Below are positions 44,801 to 55,499 of a DNA stretch of 64,000 nucleotides, piece after piece. Numbering within the stretch: position 1 is the first letter of the stretch; the number at the start of each line of letters is the position of its first letter. Below the pieces are notes generated by a model. The model did not search any database, was not told where the DNA came from, and saw only the letters and a program-made list of their open reading frames with translations. The stretch spans positions 1,426,001 through 1,490,000 of the forward strand of contig NC_092566.1 of assembly GCF_037975245.1 (NCBI RefSeq), given 5' to 3'. This stretch comes from Apostichopus japonicus (lineage: Eukaryota > Echinodermata > Holothuroidea > Aspidochirotida > Stichopodidae). Position numbers and translations under genes: made by a program.

Positions 44801-47800
44801 TTGATTAATGGCATAAACTAGACTGTTGTTTACAAAACTAAGAAGTTGAGCAAGATTTTTACATTTGTGGTAGGTGATGTGTTACTCAAGACTTACACTC
44901 ATACTTCAGTTTCATTATTACTCCAAATAACGCGTTTATTTTCCTCTTCCATAGAACTTTTCCTGATGTGTTGTCCTGAAGTTTAAATTACTTATACACT
45001 GTAGGCACGTGTATACTATCGGTAGATATGTATACCACAATACGCCCGTGAGAACAACACATGCAGCTACCATTCATTTTAATTGTGCAGAAATTGGACT
45101 TGTACAGATTCCCACCAAGCCGCCTCCCTCCCTCGTATAATCCTAACCTCAGATAAAAAAAACACAGTATAGTCCCGTTGGCACCAAGTTTCAATGGTAG
45201 TTCGTCACCCACCCACCCCCCCCCGACCCCACCCACCCCAGCCTATGCTTGAGCTTGTGACTCAGCTGATGCCCGTACCTCTCTTCATTCGAATAAATTG
45301 AATAATGCAGTAAATAACAAGAAATAACAACAACTAAAAGGTTTTACGACTAACTATAATATACACTCGTGATTACGGAGAGTAAAACATACACAACCTG
45401 ACAGTGGTTTCGAAGTCAAAGTAGATCTTAATTACAAGATTATTTCGCTTTCAACTTGGAGCTAAATTTGGTAAGATTTCAAATTTTAGGAAACAGTGGA
45501 ATTCAGTCCCTATAAATGAGTGAACATCCTACCTTGGGCACTCTCAGAATAGAGAAACTCACTGTTTAGAATTAAAGGGTGTAAGTCGGGAGGGGGGGGG
45601 GGGGACGGTAATTGGAAACAGACCTGTATGCCTAAAAATTCTCCTAACTCTGGATGAGCATGGAAGCTGATCCGTATTTTCCTGAGAGCAATTTAATCCG
45701 AGATTGTCCGACGTAAATTGTCCACTGTTTTCCTGTAATAGGTCCATGGCACGTATAAAACCAAACCAAACTCGAAAATGAATTGAAGTCACCTCACAAC
45801 AACCTTCAAATATCTTCCTTTTACTACAATCCATTCCACCACTCTCCTATAATCGCTTCTGCTCAACCTTCAACTCCATGTACCAATTATTTCCCCCATT
45901 TTGGGTCTTTTTGATCCGAATTTACCGGTCCTAAGCGTCTTTCATTCACACCCTTCTATAGCAATTGAAGTCTTGAGGTCATACCTTGATCCATTGTGGA
46001 ATTTTCAAGGAAATTTGCCTTTTGAAAAGGAGTCACTAGCTGGTGAAATAGTTAATACCTGTGTTAACCGGTAGTCAATGACAACTACATATAAAACTTG
46101 CCTATGAACATCCACAGAACGACACCCGGAATTAACAGATATAGACCGTTTTGTGTTAGAATTAAATCGTTTAAGAGATGTCCCCCATATTGGTTTAGAA
46201 AACAAAAGTTTTGCATGTTTTCATGTGTACCCCATCGATTATTTAAACTAAGCAAACAGTTTTATTCTACTGGAAGCCATATGACGCGGCATATTAGTCA
46301 CAAAAGTCGAAAATGGTAAAATCTGTTGCACTATTTAGTACCGTGTGCAAAACAATTTGTGTAGAGAATGTTCGAGGGTGCAACCAAAACTTATAGATAT
46401 ATCAAATCATAAGAAAAATTAAATGCTTTAATAAAAAAAAATAGCAAAGAAGAAGAGGATAGCAACTTCAGTTATTAAGCTATACGGATGACGACCAGGT
46501 CGTTAGTTACCTATGGGTGGAGTATCGAAGCCAAAGACTAAGACCTATATAACGTTCACATCGTGTGTGAAATACCTATAGGCCCTCCACGGATAGCACT
46601 TTTTGGAATGGACGGGAAGGGAACGAGGGGTTTGGAAGGAAACACTAAATACTGTATACTTTATCAACAAACGCGCTGTATGACTTCTGTATGGTAGAAC
46701 CGGTAAGAAGACGGTATTGATAATAACGGTCTTTGGGGGCGCACTGCAACAATGTTACCACTTTTGTAGGCTAGGTAGATCAAAGTGCGTATGTGTGTAG
46801 GAGGCAGGTAAGAGAGTAATGATGCTTCCGGTTTGTCAGTCGAAAATGTAAGACATGGAAGGTTTCTCATCCGGACTAGAAGTGAAGACGTTGGCAGCCT
46901 CTAGTTTTCAACTATCCACTCAATAGTGTGGATTTGGCATTCATTACTTAACAAACCGTCTTTGGTCCTGTGCAGACGGAAGTAAATCTCAGTTCCTGTA
47001 CACAAACATCACGCACCCCTTTAACCGTATACAACTCAATACGGTAATAGGACCATCATCTGAGCATTAGATTCAACTCAATTCATAACGACAGAAATGA
47101 ATTGAACAAACAGACGACGGCGGTACAGTAAGTGGGATTATCTAAGCTCACAACAAGATCCACTCGGGATCTCCTAAGCACTTTACAAGCGAACGTCCTT
47201 GAGGGACATTACAGTCAGAATAACCACTATTCTACGAAACCAGTCGAGCTAATATTCTTTCCTTTCCAAAGAAAATAATTGCTTCTTGACAGGCGAAGGA
47301 TTTTCCTTCTTATAAATGGATGACAAAGATCCCTCATCCATGGATATTAAAATTTGCATTGTTTTTTTGTGCTAGGAGCCAAGTAAACAAACGAATTATA
47401 AATATAAATAAATATAAATGAACGAAAATAATTCTTATTTTGATAGATTTCCGCGTGAACTATATAGCAACAAAAAATCATATAGAAAAAAAAAATCATA
47501 TTGAAAATAAAAAATCATATAGAATAGTGAAATATTGTGTATCAATTGAACTCCCAACAGTGTATATATCATGCATGGGTTATAATGTTCACTAGTATAA
47601 TGAAATAAATCTGTACAGTTTCTGTGAGGAGACAGGTAAGCATGGGCTTCTGTTATCCACTCTGGTTGTAAATCAGTATCACCTGATGTATTAAGTCAGA
47701 ACATGTGACATTTACTTGCACTGCAGGGGATGAAGAAATGTTTGCAGTATTTGTGAGATTACCCAGTAAACTTATAGCCTACCCTTTGCAGGTCACACAA

Positions 47801-48790
47801 TGTTGACCAATTACAACAGTTACTAACATGTCCCGTAAATTTTATTTGATTTCTCCTCAAGTAGCCTAAACGTCATACCACTATATGAGTTGGTGGGGTG
47901 TGTGGCTGGGTGGGAGAGGGGGTAGGCCACGGGTTAGTTGGATAGGATAGCTGGTAATAAGTGTTTCCTGAGTTGAAACTTCCTTAAACTTTGTAACTGT
48001 GCTTATAAGATCATATAATGCAATTTATACAGAATGTTCGACGATGCATGTCGAAACTTTAGTCGTGTAAATAACTTAAGCTAACGCCTCGGCAAACTAA
48101 TAAAACTATGCAGTATATTTGTTTTTGGTATTGTCTTTTTTATCCAGACGTAGAAATGATCAGGTTCAAGGACTATCGAAAAACAAGAATTGTTTTGCCA
48201 TTTAGTTATTTTGCATGAGGTAGCTGATTATGACCGTGACACCTGACATGCATTTTGCTTTTTTCGCCTGGTCTTGTGGAATTATTCAAATAGAAATCCC
48301 CTGAATGCCTTTTGGAATTTTTTTTTTTTCCAGTCACGCACTGACAAACATCTTACCATTATTAAATAGTTAATCTACCCGGCTGTAAACTGGGCTTAAT
48401 TTCTATTGTATCTTTTTGTCGGCTCGATGAACCGTAACTAACAATATATTACCACACCACAAACGTTTCGATACTATCGGTAGGAAACCAAAAACAAAAT
48501 TCTTCAAACCTGATAAAAAAAAAAAACTATGAAAAGAAAAGGGGAAAAAATAAGAAAAATCAGAAATGTTTTTACTAAAATCTACAGGTATAAACTACCA
48601 AAGATATCAAAAGTATTAACAAATATATATCTTAGTCATCATTTCAATGCTCAGAATATTTTAGAAAGAAGGAAACGTTTAACTGACAGAAAGACAGACA
48701 TGCTAACATGCATACATGCATATAGACCGACACATACACTTTCATGTAAACAGACACATAGACATACAACCATGGTCATGGACATATGTT

Positions 48791-48842
<52 letters not shown>

Positions 48843-48957
48843 CCTATATATATGTATATATATATATGTATGTATATGTATATATATAAATGTATGTATG
48901 TATATATATATATAAATGTATGTATGTATATATATATATATATAAATGTATGTATGT

Positions 48958-49011
<54 letters not shown>

Positions 49012-51213
49012 TATATGTATATATGTATATGTATATGTATATATTCATATTTAGCTGAAGTACAGCATGTCGTGGTACAATCGTTTTTGAACTTACAAGC
49101 ATCTTAATCTGTATAGCCATGTAGCAAATAGCAAACCCTCTTGAATTCTGTTCAATAGTTATGGCAATTCTGTATAATGAGTACACTGATTGCACAGCTG
49201 TGCTAACAAAATTAAAAAAAGGCATATTTTTTGCTCAATTTGTGTTCTACTATTAAGTCTCCAACAGTACACAGGTTCGCTCTATACGGCAGAAGGGTTC
49301 GATATGAATGTGTGCACGAGCATCGTCATAATTTGACACTATACCGGTATCAGCAGAGTACCCCCTACCCAATCCAACCCGGGGCAACACAGGACTCTCA
49401 AACATGAAGTATGTGTTACATGATACGATACATTAGGTATACGGTACATGAAAACAACATCCTTTGGTTCACAATAATGGTACCAGGAAAGATGACATTA
49501 GACTCATATTAATGTTCGCAAATGTAATAAAATAGAATCACATTGAATTGGTGTGGGTGGGTGGAGTTGAGGTGGCGGGGGAGGGGCTGTTGTTTCGGAC
49601 ACTGGGATAAGTCAGCGTTTCTGACAGCATGGTTTGATGATGAAAATTGCGTCACGAGCCGTCCGGTGTGTTTAGTGGTCAGTTCGCAAGCATTCTGTCT
49701 GTTCATTTTATTGGGGGGGGGGGGGGGGCTACTGACTTCCGTATACAGAGCACTGTTATCCCAAAACTGACTGTCTCTGATATTTTAGATTTAGGATGCT
49801 TACCTGGATCCTCTCTACAAATGCATTTTCAAGTATCTACAAATTTCAAAACATAAAATTGTAACGTTCAGTAGTACTGTTAGTTTGATGACCCCTATAA
49901 GAGGAGTTGTCTGCTGATTCAAGTATATTTGGTTCGAAAGGTAGAGTAATTGTTAGTTGTAGTAGTTGTCACGGATCACAAGAGTGCAGTACTAAAATTA
50001 AACCGACTTGTTGGACAAATTATAGAAAGAAAAGTGCATTTGTTGAGAGGAGACAGGTAGAAATACACATTGACAGAGATGAATTAAAAATTAACTCGTA
50101 ATAGGTTCCTTGAATGAGAGCCGATTTCAATCAACATGTTAGATATTGTAGCATATGTCTGATAACCGTCACTATAGAACAGATCACGCTAAACGAAGTG
50201 TGTTAGCAAAAAATATTGACAGGTCACTAAACAAGAATATATATATATATATATTAAAAGTAATCAAATAAACTAGGTAAGAATGGTCACTGAATATCCA
50301 GCAAATAAAAGCAGGGAACGCTTTATTTGTGTATACCGACAGGTAACATACACAGGTCAACAGAACCCTCTAACAGAGATTTGAAAAGCTAACAATTTAA
50401 ATATACGCGCTGCATGTAGGTAAATTATTTGATCATTTATTTCTATAGAGCTAACCTAAATGTTAATAATGGTGGTAGCTGGGTCACGTCCGGTCTTCCT
50501 TTCTTTTTGTTGGTCAAATTTATTGATATAAAAATGTAAATTAAGAAATATACCAAGATTCTCATAGTTTCTATTACATGTGTGAGAGAGTCACAAGGTA
50601 ATTATTTACAACTGGGCGTGACTAACACAATTAGTAAATATAGACAGAAGGAACAAAATCGATGTTTGCTGGACTTTTTCCATTCATAAAAAACATTATT
50701 TACAAAGTCCAGGAGGGAGAACATATAGAGAATCGGGGTGGGGTGGGGGGAGGGATGGGTGCGGGGTATACGAAGGTGACGTAGGCTTACCCGTTGACGT
50801 ATTTGAAGCACAAAAAAACTTGTAGATGTCATTGTGGTGAACATATTATCACAATTATCACTTTAGGCATACATTAGAGGTTATCAAGGTTATATGAGGT
50901 TTTCATGAACAGAAGAACGAATTTCTTTTCATTTAATCCTGCACAAACAAGAACGTTATATTATGGATATTTGCGAGAGATGCTGTGGATAATTGGGTGT
51001 GAAATGGACCCAGTTGATTATAATTATTAATATAATATATATATAATATATAATATAATATATATATATATATACATACAGACCGGTTGTACTAACAATC
51101 TTCTTACTTTTTCCAATGCTTGTGTTTCATATAATTTATACTAATCAAGTTTCAAAAATTAAGATGCAGAGAATATTATATTTATAACTTAAGATATTAA
51201 ATGAACATGAGAT

Positions 51214-51250
<37 letters not shown>

Positions 51251-54200
51251 AAACCGTTGATAAATTCTGAATAAGTTATTACACTGTGTTCCTACCTTCT
51301 TTCATTGTTCCTGTAGCCAAATTGCAATCTGTTAATGAAACGCTCTATCCAATTACGTCCATATTGCACGTTTACCAACCACTATACACTTATACACTGC
51401 GGGATGTTTCGTTCGTGGTGCCAACAGGACCCCTTCCGTCTTCCCCAAAGCTGCTACTGCATCAGACTGACCCACAGTTATCTTAGTCTAAAGAGCCTTA
51501 GCAAACACTGAGTTATAACACTGTCCACTTTTGTCGGGTTCAGTAAATAACCATAAGTAAATAGATCGCTTGAGTTTTTATCGCTCGTCAAATAATCTTG
51601 TAACAGCCAGGGAAAGTTTTAGAAAGAGACTATAGGGCAACAGTTTTATATGTCCTGTGTGTTTTTATAATATTAATATATTTGATCTTCAATTCTTTTA
51701 ACAAGGAAACTAAATTCCCACCTTCTTTCTCTCTCTATTCATGTTGGATTGAATAACCATCTCTCTCTCACGCTCTAACGCTGAAGCTTTATGCACTCTT
51801 CAATTCTTGTACGGTACTGGGAGGCGGTAAAGTAAATAGTACCACAAATTTCATGGGTGTTTTGTTTTCAAGGAAACTTTTCTCTTAAAGAAATTGTCAC
51901 TTTAGGTGCACCTTTTTTTCCTCTTTCTTTTTCATTAATAGCAGACATTTTTGTTGGTTCACCATATTAGTTTCGATTCCATTGAGTAGCGAGTTAGCAA
52001 CACGTGTATCTCTGAGCTGTAATCTAAAGGCTGTCGCGGCGGAAGAGGGTTGAACCTAGAGGGGGATTGGTAGGGGGGGGGGTTGTCAGAAACATCAAGA
52101 AGCAGTGGAACAGATGACTTTGCTTTGAAGACGAAAATTACAAAGAGCACATTTTCATTACTTTTGCGTTTTGCATTTTCAACAAAAAAGGCACATTTTT
52201 TGTTAATAACAAAAGTAGCACATGTTAGTCCAAAATGGAAAAACTCGGGGTCACGCTTTGTCTTACTGTAGAAAAATCGGATGGAGTGATTAGAAAGGGA
52301 AAATGAAAATCCAGCATACATATCCAAACCAGTTTCAATAGTTACAAAAAAATCAAAGACTGTGGAATATCTCAAATTTGCCTTATGCATCATGTAATAT
52401 ACAACAAGTGTTTGGGTCGACGATAATTAATCCGTTAAGTAATTATAAGTTTTGAGGCACATTTGGAGGGGGGGGGGGGGGTGGAAGCCCAAACACTTAT
52501 TTGAATGAATTCTCCTTAGCTTTGGTATTTAAACTCGATATTTCTCAATAACACTGTTAGGACTTTCTGTGAAGCTGCCTCGCACCTGCATACAGTATTT
52601 ACGACCAGTGACGTTTGCCGGTTTTAACCAATGCTACGGTATAAAGAAACAACTTCAGTAAATATATGAATTGCACAAAAGACAAGGCGTCTATACCAGT
52701 TAGATATGTGGGTTGGGTTATTCTTACATAAGGAAGTTATTTTTCAGTTTTTCATATCCTGCCCAAAAAATACAAAACCAAAAAACCTACACTACATTCA
52801 AACCTGAATTAGTTATTTTGCGAAATCTGCACAACTGCAAATTATTAGATCTTGGCCGATACGATAAAGCACCATTTTCATTGGAATTGCCAAACCTTGA
52901 GTATTTTCTGCTTTGAACAGCCCAATAGGAAAGTATAACATATGCCTATATGTATATATCCCAAGTCCTTAACCGTATTTACTTATCAACTATAACTGCG
53001 TCTTGTAAACTGACTCATACGGAGAACAATTTCAATTTTTTTCCCGTTATTTCACACTTTAGATTGACACCACAGATACAAACTGAACAAGGTCACACAG
53101 TTTGGTTCAATGTTGACGCAATGCCATTTCACACCTGATACCATGTGACTTGGTGACTATAGTCGCGTCCACTCGACACCTCTGTCCACACACCTTAATG
53201 GGTCACTTCCGGTGCAGTGTGCACCATTTCGTCATAAACCTCTACATCTATACATGAAGCTTCAAAGAATAACAGAACATAAAAGAACCAGATATCAACC
53301 AATGAACTACATGAATGATAACACATTCAATGGATAATAACTTTCGTAATCCAGGGAGTTGTTGAGGGTCCCTTTCAACATTTCCATCAGAATGTCATAA
53401 ATGAGCTTGGAAGATCCATGAAAATTCTCTCGTAAATTGCGTTTTGTAAGTGATTGAACGTAGATTCAGATACAGAAAGTATGGACCGATACGACTTGCA
53501 AGTTGACGGCCACGCCCCCCCCCCCCCCCACCGCCTGTACTGATATTCATGAAGCTGGGACACTCTTCTAGTTCAGATTGTATGGTCGGGGTTGATAAAC
53601 AGATCTTGATGAATATTTAGAAAACGAATTGTCAATAACAGAAGCTTAATCAAAAACAAAACAAGTACAGAACATGAATAAGCACCATTGTGTACATTCA
53701 ACAGATACAGAAGAAGGGCTAAAATATATTATCTGTCATTGAAGCGACATAGTGCCGCCTACACGATTACGTGGTGCGTGGCCGTCGATCAAGCTATGAT
53801 AATGGACGCAGCGTAACTTAGGCAAAGTTTGGATTACTTACTATAGATGACCAAACATGGTACATTTATTCTAACCTATCCATTCTTGGAATTCCTCCAT
53901 GATATTTTTATTATTATTAGAGAAACACAACCATAAATAGAACATTTATGGAAATTTATGAAGAGACTGTCAAATGTAATTGCAATATAAGGAAAGTCAC
54001 CCCTCCCCCCCCTACAGGTAACAGTCTGGGCACAAAAAAACAAACATCATGATCCACTCTTAACCCCCACCAGTCCCCTTAACATGGAGGCTATAACCAT
54101 TTGATCACTCTGAAGGTGCTACTGTCACGTAAAGAATTACGAGTTTCTTCGGGAATCGAAACTTCACATGATTTCGGTTAAAGCAGGGAGTTGTTATGGA

Positions 54201-55495
54201 AGGTTGGTTAGAGATCTACAGTGTAGGTTATACCAGGGAGTTGTAATGGAATAACAACTTCCTGGTTATACCCTGTATTTAGTGTAACTTCGCAATATGC
54301 AACATACAGAGAACCAACAGAACTGTGGAAATAGTCAACGGTTTCGTGTTGAATCTGTTACGCTGGAAAGTTCACGTCTATACTTGACAAAGTTTCCATA
54401 CTATGGCCTATAGTTTGGGATTCTTTAACCACTATATACAACAAGGGTCTTATTTTACATTGTAGGATGCACTTAGAAGTATAGCCTAAGTGTACGCATT
54501 TTGAATAAAAGATTGAATCGTTCAACATTGTTTCTATAAAAACAAGGCTATATCGGTATCCATGCGTGGTACTGTTGCACATAGCTATGTAATCATATCA
54601 CAGTATTTTTATAAATGGCCTAACCAGTAACCCAGTGTGCTTTGGAAGATCTTGTAATAAAATGCTCCTTTTTCTTGTACAGCAGTAGGAGTTTGATCTG
54701 AATGCTGATCGATACTAAAATCACATTCAAAGAACGAAATACAACTGAATGTTTTGTAAATTTTTCAAGTTTTTGTTGTTGTAAATAAATGTTAAATGTT
54801 TGACGAAAAGTTAAAACCAACAATCAAATTAATACAAGTATTTGTGCTCTTTAGCATTCATTTGATAAAACAAAACATCTGGTACAAAACATCTGGTCTT
54901 ACTGGTATAAATGAAATGTTATTTGGAAAAATACTCAAAATAAAATAAAACTGTTAGCAAACTGCTTATCCACTAGAGAGCCTGTGTAAGAGAATGTGTA
55001 AAAGTAAGTTGGCCTGACGTTTCGATCCTAGCAGGATCTCCTTCAAAGGCTAAATGACAAGTAACAGTAACAGAAGTGGAAAATACTCGTAAGAAGTTTG
55101 GTAAAATTAGGAAAACACCACTAAAAATCCTGTTGTAATTTGCAGATATTGTTTCGGTTTAATATAATAAGAGGAACCTCCTTTTCTCATGCCATCTTCA
55201 TCAAGAAAGAGAAAGAAAGGGAGAGGGGGGGGGGGTGGAGATACGGAGAGAGCAACATTTGAACTAACAGAAGGATGACATGCAATTGACCTTACTCATC
55301 ATCAACATGAAATAAAAAATATCAAAAATATCAATAACTTGAATGATACTTACCCTTTTTTGAAAGTCTATGTTGTTTGACCATTCTTCCAGCTTTCCTT
55401 TGTAGGTGATCCTGTGAAGACTGAGGTAAACCGGCCGAAGGCATTCCCGAATGAATACTTGTATCCATGGCGATCGACATTTTCTCTTCTCTCAT
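38645..55495 (-). CDS. Pax2/5/8-like: Derived Pax2/5/8-class paired-domain transcription factor, eight coding exons
   Basis: Joined exons (minus strand): 55495-55354, 43929-43764, 42925-42728, 41660-41044, 40438-40053, 39519-39393, 39147-39052, 38886-38645. All are GT-AG with matching phases (1, 2, 2, 1, 0, 1, 1). The paired domain spans about residues 49-174 and includes [50 protein letters not shown] and [14 protein letters not shown]. The second half and the 166- and 198-bp exons match, as I recall, vertebrate Pax2/5/8. There is no homeodomain and no YSINGILG-type octapeptide. After the paired domain come a Gln-Ala tract (about residues 223-285) and a long Ser/Thr/Ala/Gln-rich region. The predicted length is about 657 aa, or about 579 if it ends in exon 7. 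It should act as a sequence-specific nuclear regulator. An in-frame TAG lies upstream of the ATG. The last exon is the least certain. Sea urchin PaxA is one possible relative. Confidence 0.85.
39052..39147 (-). CDS. Pax2/5/8-like: Derived Pax gene exon 7
   Basis: The exon is 96 bp, acceptor CTATACAG, phase 1 in and out. It encodes [20 protein letters not shown], then [12 protein letters not shown]. If unspliced, the frame ends two codons later (GM, stop), but the same bases form a strong donor, G|GTATGTAAAG, that joins exon 8 in phase. The true 3' end therefore could be here or in exon 8. Confidence 0.6.
39393..39519 (-). CDS. Pax2/5/8-like: Derived Pax gene exon 6
   Basis: The exon is 127 bp, acceptor ACCCACAG, donor GTTAGT, phase 0 in and phase 1 out. 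It encodes [20 protein letters not shown], then [20 protein letters not shown]. No domain is recognised. It is accepted because the splice sites and both phases fit and the base composition is gene-like against AT-rich surroundings. Confidence 0.65.
40053..40438 (-). CDS. Pax2/5/8-like: Derived Pax gene exon 5: Ala/Gln-rich region of unknown function
   Basis: The exon has about 129 codons, acceptor ATTACTTCAG, donor GTCAGT, phase 1 in and phase 0 out. It starts [20 protein letters not shown] and includes [20 protein letters not shown] and [20 protein letters not shown], which look helical and amphipathic, then [15 protein letters not shown] do not recognise a named domain. GC content and base choice fit coding sequence better than the flanks. 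Confidence 0.8.
41044..41660 (-). CDS. Pax2/5/8-like: Derived Pax gene exon 4: end of the paired domain and Gln-Ala-rich region
   Basis: The exon has 205 codons, acceptor TTCATACCAG, donor GTATGC, phase 2 in and phase 1 out. It opens ILRNK, completing SSINRILRNK. ILRNK is closer to Pax1/9 or Pox-type endings than to the IIRTK of vertebrate Pax2/5/8. A Gln-Ala tract follows, with QA dipeptide runs interspersed with Glu and His, then [13 protein letters not shown] and a Ser/Thr/Pro-rich part. Such tracts are common in activation domains. SPVNG near the middle is only a very weak echo of the octapeptide. Confidence 0.9.
42126..42712. repeat. 12-bp microsatellite (TAACTATAATAG)n next to the paired-domain exon 3 donor
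   Basis: About 49 copies of TAACTATAATAG, period 12, with sporadic variants (AAAAG, ATACT, GTTAC). It ends at about 42712, while the donor GTAGGT of exon 3 occupies 42727-42722. The repeat therefore starts about ten bases into intron 3 in the direction of transcription. The transcript would read (CUAUUAUAGUUA)n. Confidence 0.95.
42728..42925 (-). CDS. Pax2/5/8-like: Derived Pax gene exon 3: linker and RED half of the paired domain
   Basis: The exon is 198 bp, acceptor TGTTACAG, donor GTAGGT, phase 2 in and out. It encodes [20 protein letters not shown], then [20 protein letters not shown], then [20 protein letters not shown], then [19 protein letters not shown] and [10 protein letters not shown] are Pax2/5/8-type rather than Pax1/9, Pax3/7 or Pax4/6. 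A 12-bp microsatellite begins about 10 bases inside the downstream intron. Confidence 0.95.
43764..43929 (-). CDS. Pax2/5/8-like: Derived Pax gene exon 2: PAI half of the paired domain
   Basis: The exon is 166 bp, acceptor GTTACAG, donor GTTTGT, phase 1 in and phase 2 out. It encodes [19 protein letters not shown], then [20 protein letters not shown], then [15 protein letters not shown]. The beta-hairpin and first helix-turn-helix are intact. The usual GGVFVNGRPLP reads [11 protein letters not shown] here, two substitutions in a normally invariant stretch that contacts DNA. The donor GTTTGT is weaker than the others. Confidence 0.95.
48790..49050. repeat. (TA)n/(TATG)n microsatellite
   Basis: Long TATATA runs are interrupted by blocks of AAATGTATGTATGTATATAT, repeated three times, and GGCCTATATATATG. 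The open frames on both strands through it (poly Tyr-Ile) are artefacts. It lies in intron 1 of the derived Pax gene. Confidence 0.95.
51025..51244. repeat. (TA)n tract followed by (GA)n tract
   Basis: Imperfect ATATATAAT runs span about 51025-51075. A clean (GA)n of about 13 repeats lies at 51217-51244. These are simple sequence only, within intron 1 of the derived Pax gene. Confidence 0.9.
54001..54195. repeat. Diverged duplicate of 59970-60140
   Basis: The run TCTGGGCACAAAAAAACAAAC, then CTTGATCCACTC-like text, then CCCCCACC, then ACATGATTTCGGTTAAAGC parallels 59972-60132 (TCTGGGCACAAAAAACCAAAC, CTTGATCCACTCAGC, CCCCCACC, ACATGATCTTGGTTAAAAGC) in the same order. One copy is in intron 1 of the derived Pax gene and the other in the spacer upstream of it. 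It may be a dispersed repeat or a remnant of the duplication that made the Pax pair. Confidence 0.55.
54995..55080. mobile_element. Second copy of the element found in ZCCHC7 intron 3
   Basis: From TGTGTAAAAGTAAGTTGGCCTGACGTTTCG through GACAAGTAACAGTAACAGAAG this matches 15522-15605 with only a few changes. It lies in intron 1 of the derived Pax gene. The 40 bases at 55011-55050 can fold as nested inverted repeats, GGCCT with AGGCC-type ends and GATCCT with AGGATC. Beyond 55080 the two copies diverge. Confidence 0.8.
55354..55495 (-). CDS. Pax2/5/8-like: Derived Pax gene exon 1: N-terminal leader
   Basis: The exon has 47 codons plus one base, donor G|GTAAGT, phase 1. It starts [20 protein letters not shown] and ends HRLSKK, with the final G joining AA of exon 2 to make Glu before the paired domain. 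A second in-frame Met lies at codon 6 (55480). An in-frame TAG lies in the upstream 5' region. The assignment rests on the good donor, the matching phase and the typical short leader exon of Pax genes; the leader itself is not conserved. Intron 1 is about 11.4 kb. Confidence 0.7.
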
Positions 55496-55499
55496 GGAC

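Larger units (their letters stand above)
44170..55350. other. Large first intron of the derived Pax gene: non-coding
   Basis: Across about 11 kb between exons 2 and 1 I find no convincing coding exon on either strand. It contains G- or C-runs (45218-45228, 45590-45604, 49712-49728, 50735-50755, 52073-52082, 52466-52482, 53515-53531, 54001-54013, 55225-55236), (TA)n tracts (48790-49050, 51025-51075), a (GA)n tract (51217-51244) and the retroelement copy at 54995. Large first introns of developmental regulators often hold enhancers; nothing here proves that. Confidence 0.5.

Noticed and set aside
48529-49225. Open frames on both strands through a TA-rich tract (poly Tyr/Ile)
   Set aside because: Artefact of the (TA)n/(TATG)n microsatellite.
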